Part shown: in pieces, positions 22,561 to 33,091 of the stretch
Layout: each line of letters starts with the position of its first letter
Position numbering within the stretch: the stretch's first letter is position 1
Notes under the pieces: model-generated
What the model was told of the DNA's origin: nothing
Database searches by the model: none
The model's input: the letters and a program-made list of their open reading frames with translations, nothing else
Origin: Deroplatys truncata
Taxonomy: Eukaryota; Arthropoda; Insecta; Mantodea; Mantidae
Length of the DNA: 64,000 bases
NCBI GenBank assembly: GCA_030765065.1
Contig: CM060988.1
Coordinates: 175,811,065-175,875,064, forward strand
Direction: 5' to 3'
Position numbers and translations under genes: made by a program

Positions 22561-23309
22561 GACCCAGTCAAGATGCATATCAGAGGCAAGTGGAACTACG
22601 TGCTGTTATGTTGATCCATACACATAAAGCTACAGCAACACACGTTTGCAGTATGTATTTTGCCTGCATCAGGCAATACCCAGAGAAAGCAATCTTACAT
22701 TTCACAAAAGTTCACCTTCTGATTCAAACAACCTAGTTGACAGGAATGCACCTACACAACTAATACCATCTGTATAATATACACTCAATCATATGTATCC
22801 AAAATGCTACAAGTAACCACTGAAGAGGTAAGACAGCTGCCCATAATGGGAGTTGGAGGAGCCCAAAAGTGTCACTTTACCATGATATATAATTTCTTTC
22901 TCTCTCACCCATTTCACTGTTTTCCCAATATTGTAAAAATTACGTGCAGCTTTGTCACTAATGGGCAGTCTGCTTCAAACTTTGTGACAAATAATGGCCT
23001 GCCACTGTGACTTAAGGGCTTCAGGATTTATGTGGGTAATTCTGTAAAAGATAACTTAGATAACTTGAGAGGGGATGCCAGGTTGCCATATTAAGAGATA
23101 TTCCCTTCTTGAGGGTTTAGATCAGGTATGCCTATCTCAGTACCGAGGCATTCTTCCAACATACTGCCGCAGCTTTGCCGTTGTGGTGTGGGGCAATTTA
23201 ACCTTGCTCCCATGTAGCACAGATTTTAGCATGCCTACTGTAGAATCTTTTTTCTTATTGGCCTAACACTGGATGTTCAAGACCTCCATATTTAAAGACA
23301 AGTAAATAA
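22561..23309. other. No recognisable gene
   Basis: Short open frames only; no motif or named repeat. Confidence 0.35.
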
Positions 23310-23775
23310 AAAGCTGTCACTACTTTCTCTACCACATAACTAGTAGGTAGACACTACACAGATTTCACCACAAATACATATTTTGAAGCCCTCTAAATCC
23401 AAAAAATAGCATTTTTAGAAAAAGGTTTGTATGTGTGTGTCTATGAACAGTGTAAGACAAGAACAAATGTTCCATAAATACCAAACTTAGTATTTAAGTT
23501 CAGAATCTTAGAAAGATGTAGGAGAGACATTTTCCTGAAATCCCTCCCACTTCAAACTACCCTTTACATGCAACATTTTTCAAAATTTTTCATTTTCTCA
23601 AAAATGGCTCTAAAATTTTGATTAAAGCACCATATATTTATGATATTTGTATGCAAATAAAATGCATATTGAATTTTCTGGGAATAACCTGCGAAGTCCT
23701 TCTCAATTTGGAAGGAATTTTTTACAATTTTGTATAATAGGTAAACCTTACAGAGGTAGACAAAGTTTATCTGAG
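23310..23775 (-). repeat. Repeat A partial copy
   Basis: CTACTTTCTCTACCACATAA, CAGATTTCACCACAAATACA, GTGTGTGTCTATGAACAG, TACCAAACTTAGTATTTAAG, ending near AGAGGTAGACAAAG. Confidence 0.7.
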
Positions 23776-24244
23776 AATGCTGCCTCTTAATCTTGCCAGG
23801 GCTTCATATTTGCATACTAATTAATTATTGATTAATCATTACCATTCTTGGTCGTATAATAGACCATGTGCAAGGAGCAACCCAATAGTAACACACACCT
23901 ATTTCCTTGTCATTTTGATAACTTTCCTGGCCCTTTTAAGGTGGAGAAGAATGCTTTCTAGAGTCACTGCATGTGCCATAAAATGCTGGAATCACTAGTA
24001 AATTTTCACATAATGCAACAGTTTTTATAATTCTGTCTTCATTTGCATAAGCCGCCTCATTATTGGTCAGTAATATTTTCAAGTTCAAGTGTACAATTCT
24101 TCCTCCCATAAAATATGCTGTACATTTATGTATTTATGCTTTGATGATGTTTACATAGATGAAATGCAAAGGTTATTGTGCACATTCTGGGCTCGCTCCA
24201 TACACTTTCATCCTCTACCTAGGTATGTCCCACATTAGTAATCT

Positions 24245-24480
24245 CAAAATAAACTTTTACATGCATTTTTATTTACTCTACTACTTATCTAATGTAAGCA
24301 CAAAAAGTATTATATTCCAACCAAACATTCAACATCCAGATTTTATTGGAAATATATGTTTTCAGGACAATGGATCTACAGCCCCCAGGAAAAGAAAAAG
24401 AAGTATTTTTATAAAAAGGTTCATGTGTGTGAACAGCATAACTTAAAAACAAAAAGTTAAAACCAAAATTGGTACACAGA
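24245..24480 (-). repeat. Repeat A fragment
   Basis: TACTCTACTACTTATCTAAT, AGTATTATATTCCAACCAAA, GAAATATATGTTTTCAGGAC, GTGTGTGAACAGCATAACTT. A short insertion splits the GG...CCAAAA part. Confidence 0.6.
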
Positions 24481-24561
24481 AACCTGCTCAAATCAGACAC
24501 TGATTAAGCTATTATGTGGTCTATTACAGAAAAAAGTTTCAGTTCTAGTGCCAATCATAAA

Positions 24562-25298
24562 CAGGGTTCCCACAAATAATCTTTTGGGTTTCGAACACTT
24601 TAACAGGTATTTAATAAAACTTTAAAACATGAAACTAGTACCAATGGAAAGAGGAGCTCAAAAATTTTGGTTATAGTATCACAGCTGGCAACAATGATGC
24701 ATAATCATGTACAGCATTGCACATTGTTGAAAGTTACAAAATGGCTGATGCAGAGGATAGGCGAGCATTTTGTGCTCTTGATTACCATGTTAATCAATCT
24801 GTAATTGTTGTTCAATAACATTTTTGAACAAGATTTGGTGTACATCCACCCAGTGGGCCTTCTTTTTTTTCTACAAGGAGCATTTGTAAGAGCAAATCTC
24901 ATGGACATTCATCAGCGAGGAAACCTAGACAGATCCGTGAATCTTTCACATGTAGTCGTCAAAAATCAACCACTGCAGCTAATAAGGAGCTACAGATGAC
25001 TTTTTTTATGGGATTATGTTAAAGTTCTTGTGTACAAGCCACATCTTCCACAGACCATCCTTGATCTACAAGCGCGCATAACATCAGTTGACCATCATAT
25101 GCTAGAACGTACCTGGTTAGAAATGAACTACAGGCTTGATGTATGCCATTTTACTGAAAGAGCTCACATTGAACATCTATAAGATGGTGTAACAAAACTT
25201 TTTGAGTTTCTTTTTCCATTGATACCAGTTTCATGTTTCCAAGTTTTAAATGCAAGTTGGGTGTGTTTAAAATCCAAAGGTCATTTGTAGGAATCCTA
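24562..25298 (+). mobile_element. Tc1/mariner-like element with ~105-bp TIRs, internally deleted
   Basis: The left end CAGGGTTCCCACAAATAATC and the reverse complement of the right end (GGATTCCTACAAATGACCTT at 25298) are inverted and collinear for about 105 bp, including ACATGAAACTAGTACCAATG. The plus strand has MADAEDRRAFCALDYHVNQ, a GVHPPSGP-like stretch and IRESF...KKSTTAANKELQ, the helix-turn-helix half of a DDE transposase. After a large deletion come YKPHLPQTILDLQARI and the terminal LDVCHFTERAHIEHL. All catalytic residues are gone. Confidence 0.65.
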
Positions 25299-25734
25299 TA
25301 CTTTATGTGTAATTTTTCCTGAATAATATGGAAACTGCTCAGCATAGAAATCGAAACCATCTGCAACTGCTTAAAAATAACTACACAATATTAAAATGCA
25401 TTTGTTTAGGGATAATGCTGTGCTTCCAAGGAAACTGCAAATGTATTTTATTTTGGGACATACTGCAAACATAGGTAAATGAAATTTCTTTGTAAACATG
25501 CATACCTAGTGGAGACCACATGAAGGACAAAAGAGAGAGATTACAGTTGCAAATGCGTGTAATGCCTGTCGCTTAGAATCATGTATTGTGAGAAAAGCTA
25601 TACATTTTATGATACAGGATGTGTAAAAATAGGGTACTTTCATTAAAGGATAAAGTGTAAATGATTAAACTAATGGAAAAAGAACAATGTAGTATGAAAG
25701 AACTAATCCTATAGATCAAATGAGGTAAAATGCA

Positions 25735-26250
25735 AATCTATGAAAATTTAAATAATACCATATGTTTACAATATTTATCTGACTAATAAAATGTGTATAT
25801 TAAATTTTTTGTAAACCCTGTGAAGTACTCTTCATTCAGAATTATTTTTATATAGCTTTGTATAACATGTAAAGCATAAGAAATAGACAAGGCTTATTAC
25901 TTGAAAAATATAGAACTTGTTAAAACACAATTTATGCCTAAATTTTTTGTGGCATTAACCACTTCTAAGATAATTGTTGGTATTGGTTTGAATTTTCCAA
26001 CCCTTTTTACATTTTTTGAAGTCCTGGGTCATCATTTGTTTGTTTCTCATGGTCATACAAATGGTATGGGATTTCCAAGCCAGCATATAGTGAGTTTTCT
26101 TTTTTTAAAGTTTGACTATCACTTCAGCTTCGTATATCCCCATTGTAGATATAACAAAATGTGTAATGAAATCAATTTTGCAAATCTTTATCTTGATTAA
26201 CATGAAGTAGATCCAAAAATAAGCTTTCATACAGTTTCTAGAAGAGTGTA
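25735..26250 (-). repeat. Repeat A partial copy
   Basis: ACCATATGTTTACAATATTT, then CATGTAAAGCATAAGAAATA, GACAAGGCTTATTACTTG, ending with AACATGAAGTAGATCC and AATAAGCTTTCATACAG. Confidence 0.65.
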
Positions 26251-26552
26251 GTTTCATTCCAAAGAATTAGGCCTTGTTCATACATGGTAGAATGGTATGA
26301 AATACAAGATCGCAAACAATCTTAATGTTTGTCCTCTTCCCAATAGGGTTCCTAGTCACATTCTCTTCATTAACATGTGTTCTTTAAAACAGATAAAAGC
26401 TTTGTGGTAGCTAGGAAGAAAAGTAAAAGTGAAGAACAGTGGGCAAATACTGATTCAGCCCATTAATAAAAGTCATAATAAGAAAGGTAACTTCATATTG
26501 TTGTATAAAGAACTCTAGGATGATTCAAGGACATTTTTCAATTACTTCCAGA
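26251..26552. other. No recognisable gene
   Basis: AT-rich, nothing recognisable. Confidence 0.35.
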
Positions 26553-27127
26553 TGTTGACAGGCTCTTTTGAAGAGGTTGGCAGGAGGTTGACGCTGCCAG
26601 GTCAGAGGTAAACAGAGATATGCAATGCTCTCACCAGGCGTAAACATAAGAAACGTTATAAGAAGATAATCAAGTTTTCTGGAAGTTCCTCTCCCCTGCT
26701 TCTAGAATGTGTATCTAGATAGTTCTGTGGAACATACCATTGCCTATATAAGCGAGCATTCTCACAAGAGCAGTTAGTTAGGTTGGCAAGTGAGTGAGTA
26801 GGCAAGTGGTGAGCACATTTCTGCTGCAACTTCAAGTACAATTCTCCGAGTGAGTTGGTATCAACTGCTGTGATGTGCAGCGAGTGCTACTACAGAGTGA
26901 GAGATTGTAGAAGTCTTGTGTTTGACTTTCCAGCAAGTGAACCATCTGGAAGAAGAGGCTACATCATGAAGAAAGTGAAGCGATGGGGAAATTGAACTTT
27001 TCACATTAGTGAAGTGACAGTGTGAACTAAGTGAAGTCTCAGTGAAAGTTGAACCAGTTCAAAACAGTGACAGTAAGACGTGACAGTTGAAAAACTGGAT
27101 GAAGTCACACTGGTGTCAGGAGTGGGA
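26553..27127 (+). mobile_element. Probable solo LTR with primer-binding-site-like sequence
   Basis: The segment starts TGTTGACAGG. It has a TATA box CCTATATAAGCG at about 26753, about 200 bp downstream of that start, and a leader homologous to 22170-22560. It ends GAAGTCACA next to TGGTGTCAGGAGTGGGA (27111-27127), which resembles the primer-binding site found after the 5' LTR in many Gypsy-type elements. No gag or pol follows, so this is a 5' LTR with a stub of internal sequence. Confidence 0.5.
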
Positions 27128-27806
27128 TAAAACACTATAATGCAAGAAATTATTAAAGAATTGTTAGTTGAAAAACTAGACAAAGGCACAATATTCAAAA
27201 GAAAAATACCTTCATGTAAGAGACATTTCAACACAACTAATTGTTTCCTGTTCTTAATTTATCCCACTACACAAGATAGGATGCATTTGCACAGTTGTCA
27301 AAGGTTTTTTATTATTATTATTGAAAACACCCAATTCCATTATGTAACATCTTCACTAGTATTTGACCATGATGATGTGAGAAGGCAATGGAATGAAATG
27401 TGTGAATGATCTTGTGTTGTGCAACTACCCTTTCAATGCCCTCATAAAAAGAGGTATCAAGCGGTCAAACTTCCTAAGTGACTAACTTTCAGTATCTCAC
27501 ACACGTCATCTGCCTGTATTGTTGTGTGAATGAATCCACTTAACTTTAATGTAGTTCTGTCTCCTTCATCCGTATATTTCATACCAATCTTCTATGCATG
27601 GATAAGGCTTTACTGACATAATCTTGAACACCAGTATGAGAAGATAAGCAATTAAAAAAGGTGCAACCTTTACAAACAAAGATATGATACCTGAATCTCT
27701 TGTTGACAACTGGAGTTTCAGCTGGTACACATATATTCTTTCTCCAAAGAAAATCTTTGAAAAAGAATTGAACAAAGCACACATAATGACATGCACACAA
27801 TGTTTA
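27128..27806. other. No recognisable gene
   Basis: Sequence after the LTR stub has an 89-codon plus frame (27140-27409) without family motifs. It could be leftover internal LTR-element sequence. Confidence 0.3.
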
Positions 27807-28011
27807 ATAGTGTTGAGAATTATATGCACTAGAAATCTGAAAATATGCATCAAATATGCATTAAGAAATGTCCAAATATGCTTTATAGTTGACCCTTCTG
27901 TGCAAACACTAGCAATACAACATTACACATTCAAAATTTTAATCACAAAGTTGAACACTTTTACAAGCTGTTCCTACCTAGCCTTTCTTATTAAACAACC
28001 TCAGTAGACCT

Positions 28012-28836
28012 CAGAGCTATAGAATGTTTTGTAAAGAGCTATTGGGGTTACCAAGATCAGTACCAGGGGAAGTAGCATTAGTGGAATTAGGAAGAACAAG
28101 AAGAAAGGGAGTGATACTAGAAAGGATATTGAAATTTTGGTTTAGATGCATGAGAAAAGATGAAGCAGAAATTTTAAAGATTTGCATGGAAAAACAAAAA
28201 AGTAATAAAAACAAAAATAGCTGGTGGACAGGGGTAGAAAAAATTATGGAGAAGATAGGAATGGGAGATATTTGGAGAGTAGGAGAAAGAAATAGCAACG
28301 GCTTCTGGATAACAGTAAGAAACAGAGTGGAGGACATAGAAAGACAAGAGATTTGGGGAAGCTTAGAGAATAAAAAGTCACTAGGGTTTTATAGATTAGT
28401 AAAAAGGAAATGGGGAAGAGAAGGGTATGTGGATTATTGCAATAGAGCGGAAAAAGAAGCGTTTGCATGGATGAGAACAGGATCATTGTCATTGTATCTA
28501 AGAGGGCCAAGAGGTAGAAAAAACGGAATTTGTGAATGTTGCGGAGGTAGTGAAAGCACAGAGCATTATATGATAGAATACAAAGAATTGGCAGAATGGA
28601 GAAGAGAAGTATGGGAGGATAAATGGGAAAAAATGGATGGAAAAATAGTAACAATTAAAATGTTAACAAGAAAAGAAGAAAAGAAAAATAAGAGTATGGG
28701 GGAGTTTCTAAAGAAAGTAAAAGTGAAATGGATTAGAAAGTAAGAGAGATAAGAAAGGCAGCAAGGGATGGTTAGATGAGCCAGAAGGCCAGGGTGCTAG
28801 GCAAAAGGAGTAGTATAGCCGGCAAGAAAATTTGTA

Positions 28837-28870
<34 letters not shown>
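28012..28870 (+). mobile_element. 5'-truncated non-LTR retrotransposon with (TA)n tail
   Basis: An ORF for the C-terminus of a non-LTR ORF2 (28024-28743) is followed by about 95 bp and a (TA)n run at 28840-28869. The element begins abruptly inside the ORF at about 28012, as 5'-truncated LINE copies do. It sits within the hAT remnant. Confidence 0.65.
28024..28743 (+). CDS. Non-LTR retrotransposon ORF2 C-terminal region, intact 239 codons
   Basis: The frame opens in element sequence (YRMFCKELLGLPRSVPG is readable from just before the first ATG) and runs to TAA without a break. The LLGLP...ALVELGR, a WWTGVEKI helix, a FYRLVKR segment, FAWMRTGSLSLYLRGP and CECCGGSESTEHYMIEY follow the order of the region after the reverse transcriptase in several non-LTR families. 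That region normally ends in a CX2C...H...C finger. Here the last cysteine position appears to be tyrosine. The coding strand is strikingly purine-rich. The lack of stops suggests a recent insertion. It is a retrotransposon fragment and not a host gene; RT and endonuclease are missing. Confidence 0.65.
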   Translation: MFCKELLGLPRSVPGEVALVELGRTRRKGVILERILKFWFRCMRKDEAEILKICMEKQKSNKNKNSWWTGVEKIMEKIGMGDIWRVGERNSNGFWITVRNRVEDIERQEIWGSLENKKSLGFYRLVKRKWGREGYVDYCNRAEKEAFAWMRTGSLSLYLRGPRGRKNGICECCGGSESTEHYMIEYKELAEWRREVWEDKWEKMDGKIVTIKMLTRKEEKKNKSMGEFLKKVKVKWIRK

Positions 28871-28871
<1 letters not shown>

Positions 28872-29510
28872 CAGCATAGAATATTATATTCCATATTTTC
28901 TGATTCAAGCTTATTCCTCCTGTCCATAAAAATATACTTATGAGCACAAAATGACCTTTCAATATCACATAAGGTGATGGAACAAAGTTTAAAATCGGGC
29001 TATAAGGTAATATTAATGTCCACAACATCGTCAGAACCTTGAAGAACTCTGCTTCCTAAGTCCGTTATTCTTTTTAAAGATGTTTTGCCATTTTCTTCTT
29101 CACATCATGGCCACTTGCTTTGTCTAAATTTTTGATGGAAGCATCAAGCACCTTCAAATTCTCCGACTCAACAACTTCTTGCTTGACCTTTCTTTTGGCA
29201 CCCTCGTTACAGCACTATCTCGAACAAACACACAATAAATGAACAAGACAAAGAGGATAAACAAAGACAGCATTTACTTGTTTCCTACACAGCATTGCCA
29301 ACATTATCACGGCAATGCTCTGACAGCACTCCCAACATAACTATGGGTTTTATCGAAGTTCAGAAAACTCAAAACGTCCAGAATTTGCACAAATATGTAC
29401 CAACAAGCATGCTTCAATCTTACCTTAATGGAAACATATAATTATACATTTTATTAAGATAAATGGCTGCATTTTAAATATGATTTGCATATATTTCTCA
29501 ACACTGTTAA

Positions 29511-29743
29511 TGAAATGTCCTACACATATTGGAGAGTAAGTGAAAGGTTGTAATAAATAATAAAAATAACCTTATTCTGATTAAAGCTGCTCTCAAATCT
29601 TGACTATATTTCAAGTTTGGTAATGGTACCATTCAGTATATATATATAAAAAAATAACACTAACGTTTGGAACCAGAATTATGAAAACAAAAATAAACAG
29701 TGCTGCAATTAGTCAAGATTTGGGAATCTATGAGGTTGTTCTA
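29511..29743. other. Intervening sequence without features
   Basis: AT-rich; contains a short TATATATA run near 29637. Nothing coding. Confidence 0.3.
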
Positions 29744-29745
29744 TA

Positions 29746-31037
29746 CGAGGGTGGTCTGAAAAGTTTCCGACCTCAACATGAAGATAGCAGCACTCGTAAA
29801 TAAAAGCTAGTGAATTTCGTTGTTCATCTGTTGACAGTTACTCACCAAAGTTTCAGCCATTTTGGACACTCAGTTGTTATGTAACAGTCATTTGAGTGAG
29901 GTTATGTGAGTGTTTTTATGAAAATGGACAAAATCGAGTATCGAGCTGTCATTAAATATTTGTTTTTGAAAGGCAATACTCCTACGCAAATCAAAGATGA
30001 GTTGGATTCTGTGTATGGGGACTCTGCACCATCATTTACCACAGTGAAATTTTGGGCAGCTGAATTTAAACATGGCCATAAGAGCTTGGGAGATGATGAG
30101 CATTCAGGACATCCAAAAATTGCAACTACTGATGAAAACATCGCAAAAGTTCACCAAATGGTGCTAGACAACCACCGAATTAAAGTGAGAGAGATAGCAG
30201 AGGCTATGAACATGTCAAAAGAACGTGTTTGTCACATATTAAATCAACATTTAGACATGAGAAAGCTGTCCGCGTGTTGGGTGCCGCGTTTGCTCATGTT
30301 TGACCAAAAACGTGTTCGAATGAACATTTCCAATGCTCTATTGGTGCAGTTTAGGCGCAATAAATCCGAGTTTTGGCGCCGATTAATTACTGTAGATGAA
30401 ACTTGGATACACCATTATACGTCCGAAACAAAAATACAGTCCAAACAGTGGACTGCAAAGGGGGAACTGGCTCCAAAAAAAGCAAAAACTGTTTTTTCGG
30501 CTGGGAAAGTATGGCGACTGTTTTTTGGGGTAGTCATGAAGTTATTTTAATCGATTATCTTCAAAAAGGAAAAGCCATTACAGGAGCATACTATGCATCA
30601 TTACTTGACAAGCTGAAGGCAGAACTTGCGGAAAAACGGTCACATTTGCAGAAAAAGAAAATCCTGTTTCACCAAGACAATGCACCGTCTCACACCTCAG
30701 CGGTTGCAATGGCGAAAATCCACGAATTATGGTTTGAACTGCTTGACCATCCACCTTACTCACCAGATCTAGCCCCAAGTGACTTCTTTTTGTTCCCTCA
30801 TCTGAAAACTGCGCTCGGAGGACAGAGATTTTCGTCAAATGAAGAGGCAATCACCTTCGTGAACAATTATTTTGCAGAGAAAAACGCCGAGTACTATTTG
30901 GACGGGTTACAGAGATGGGAGCATCACTGGGAGAAGTGTGTAGAGTTACAAGGAGACTATGTTGAAAAATAATAAAAAAAATTCTGAAAAAATGTCTTGT
31001 ATCTTTATTAGGTCGGGAACTTTTCAGACCACCCTCG
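29746..31037 (+). mobile_element. Nearly complete mariner transposon
   Basis: The element is 1292 bp with 28-bp TIRs (CGAGGGTGGTCTGAAAAGTT at the left, its inverse at the right; a single mismatch within the 28 bp). It is flanked by TA at 29744-29745 and 31038-31039. Size, TIR length, TA target and transposase all match mariner. The high TIR identity and mostly open transposase point to a young copy. Confidence 0.93.
29918..30972 (+). pseudogene. Mariner transposase (DD34D), one frameshift
   Basis: The enzyme would cut and paste the element at TA sites in the nucleus. The likely start is ATG 29918 (MKMDKIEYRAVIKYLFLKG), the first ATG in frame. Two helix-turn-helix regions (GNTPTQIKDEL; KVREIAEAMNMS) are followed by catalytic VDETW, HQDNAPSH and YSPDLAPSDFF. 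The last two Asp residues are separated by 34 residues, as in mariner. The C-terminus is GDYVEK. A single missing base near 30505-30515 shifts the frame in the middle of the catalytic domain. Total length with both frames is about 351 codons, normal for the family. The gene is inactive as it stands but all three catalytic aspartates are present. Confidence 0.92.
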
Positions 31038-31039
31038 TA

Positions 31040-32175
31040 TGCCCTATGTGTCTATGGTCTCCTCCCTATAAAGCTTCTGTGTAACTCATAAATCAATATG
31101 GGGATAATTCTATAATACAGAAATATTGGTAAAAAAACAAACTTTATATTTATACCATATTTACAAGAAAGTGTAATACATGTTGTTACATTTTTTTCAT
31201 TTAACACTTTTTATTTCTGTCCTTTTTTTTCAGTTTTACTCCACACACATATATTTATTTGTTCTTCTTGAAGAAAGTCTTGTGACCAATGGGTTGCAGT
31301 GTTCCACACCAGCAAATAAATGCCACGTACTTATTTTAAGATATATCTACAAAATTAAATTAAAATTTTCATTTTGTTTTTCGCTCGTTTATGTTTCCCA
31401 GGTAACATAGTTGTATAGATCCCCCATCATGGCCATTGGCGATAAAGATGCTGGAACTATGGTAACAGCTGACCTGTGAGAACTAAACAAGGAAATGCTT
31501 TGCTTCTCTTATGGCACCTAACTACAGAAATTCGTAACAGGTATAGTAAATTTACACCCAAGAAAATGGTACAGGCCTTATGGGCTTTTACTTTCTGTGT
31601 ACTCACTCCCTGTTCTAAGACAAGGGTTTGTCTAAATTTGCTCTATGTGATGTGTATATTACATAGAAATGTATAAATTTGGTAAAACTTATTTGTAGCT
31701 GGTATTAAATGAACAATTTCCTGTTGTATTAGTGTTTTTGCTACTTAAAAAGCATTAGGTTTTCAGCACAATTATTGGAACAGCCCTCCATGGTTGTCAT
31801 ATCTAGGCTTCTATTTTGTACAGTTTTTCCATACTGAGATGACATCATGATCTTAATGTACTGTAAGGATCGTGAAGGCAGTGGTTGTGTGCTCTTCCTT
31901 TTTGCTATGTCTTGCAAGTTATTATAAAATGAAAACAAAGAAAGCAGGGGCAGATTATCCAAAGCAGTACTAAATAGTGTTAAAATGAGTAAGTAAAAGA
32001 TATGAGTTTCATTATCCTCTGCTCCCTCAGCTCATGACAACACTCAAAATCTTTCTTAATAGTGCTTAAAATACTAATACCATAAGAGTTAATCAGTGTC
32101 AATAACACAGGCCTGCGAAGATTTTGCGGAACAGAATATTTTACATCATAATGGTCAAATTGAATGCTCTGATTT
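31040..32175. other. No recognisable gene
   Basis: AT-rich; open frames up to 76 codons without motifs. Confidence 0.35.
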
Positions 32176-32179
32176 AAAA

Positions 32180-32250
<71 letters not shown>

Positions 32251-32275
32251 CAACAACAATAATAATAATAATAGG
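32176..32275 (+). repeat. (AAT)n microsatellite with internal (AAC)n
   Basis: About 100 bp of AAT/TAA triplets, with a short AAC run near 32248. It reads as polyasparagine in one frame, which is not evidence of coding. Confidence 0.95.
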
Positions 32276-32587
32276 TTTTGCATATCGCGTACAGATTTTG
32301 AACAATTCTGTTTCAACACAAAATTAAAAGTTCAGTATTCTAGTTTTAACATCACACCAACTTACAGCATGGTTGATTAGAGTATGTAAACATGCTAAAT
32401 CATATGACGTCATGTTGTACCACTGTATATATCTGTTTACAGGTAATACTGAACGTGTCTCATAAACATTTATTGCCTAAGATATCAACAGGAATCTATC
32501 TTAGAATCCTCAGTACAGTTTTAAACTTCTCCTCAGAGGGTCTCTTTTGAAGCCGTATTGTGTTGTGAATTTTATTTGTGGAAAAAA

Positions 32588-33091
32588 ATGGCAAATTCGA
32601 GTGGTTTGAGTGGTATATCTAGGAGGGTCTGTGTGAACAATCCTAACAGTTTCTGCTAATGTCTGTGGGTGTTATGTGATAAAGCAGCAGAAAAGAAACA
32701 TTACTGCATTTATCGAGAGTTTATATTGGGCCTATTTTAAAATTAAATTAGGAGATGAAGACAAAAATTTTGCTCCTCATACTGGTGTAAAAGTTGTCTA
32801 GAACATCTAAGACAGTGGTACAAGGGAGTTCGTTTGTCTATGCCCTTTGGTGTTCCTATGGTATGGCGCGAACAACAAAGTCATTTTAATGACTGTTATT
32901 TTTGTCTGTGTAATATATCTGGATTCAATAGGAAAAACATGGTGGGCATTATATATCCAAACCTGCTTTCAGCAATTAGGTCTGTGCCTCATGGACGTGA
33001 TGTTCCTGTTCCTTCACCACCTATGGTAATTAAACAGAGTAGTACTGATACTTCGAGTGAAGATGATTTAAATTGGTCCCCACAGTTATAG
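32588..33091 (+). pseudogene. Broken copy of an uncharacterised multi-copy arthropod gene (CxxC, PMVWREQ motif)
   Basis: The plus strand encodes, across shifts and stops, MANSSGLSGISRRVCVNNPN, VCGCYVIKQQKRNITAF, YWAYFKIKLGDEDKNFAPH and then an open 85-codon end starting at 32834 (MSMPFGVPMVWREQQSHFND, CYFCLCNISGFNRK, YPNLLSAIRSVPHG). The order NP..FC.VCG, KRNIT, YF..KLGDQDK..APH, PMVWREP..H..DCYFC, YP...SA.RPVPHG is shared by an unnamed protein family that I recall as multi-copy in arthropod genomes. It has paired cysteines that may bind zinc. Being intronless and broken, this looks like a retrocopy or transposon passenger. Confidence 0.55.

Larger units (their letters stand above)
27807..29510 (-). 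mobile_element. hAT-type transposon remnant, split by a non-LTR insertion
   Basis: The right end, read in reverse, is CAGTGTTGAGAAATATATGC; the left end has AGTGTTGAGAATTATATGCA, a hAT-style CAGTG terminus. The minus strand at about 28870-29215 encodes CDIERSFCAHKYIF followed by RRNKLESENMEYNILCCN. This is the C-terminal dimerisation motif (CDVERSFS.YK.IL..RR..L..ENL) of hAT/CGGBP1-like transposases. Upstream is a basic helix with ENLKVLDASIKNLDKAS. The AAATATGC-rich left end is also typical. No 8-bp duplication was found, so the exact ends are uncertain. Confidence 0.5.

Noticed and set aside
28244-28654. 136-codon minus-strand ORF
   Set aside because: Shadow of the purine-rich retrotransposon ORF on the plus strand, giving a pyrimidine-rich antisense frame with few stops.
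32096-32380. 94-codon ORF with a polyasparagine tract
   Set aside because: It is a translation of the (AAT)n microsatellite with random flanks.
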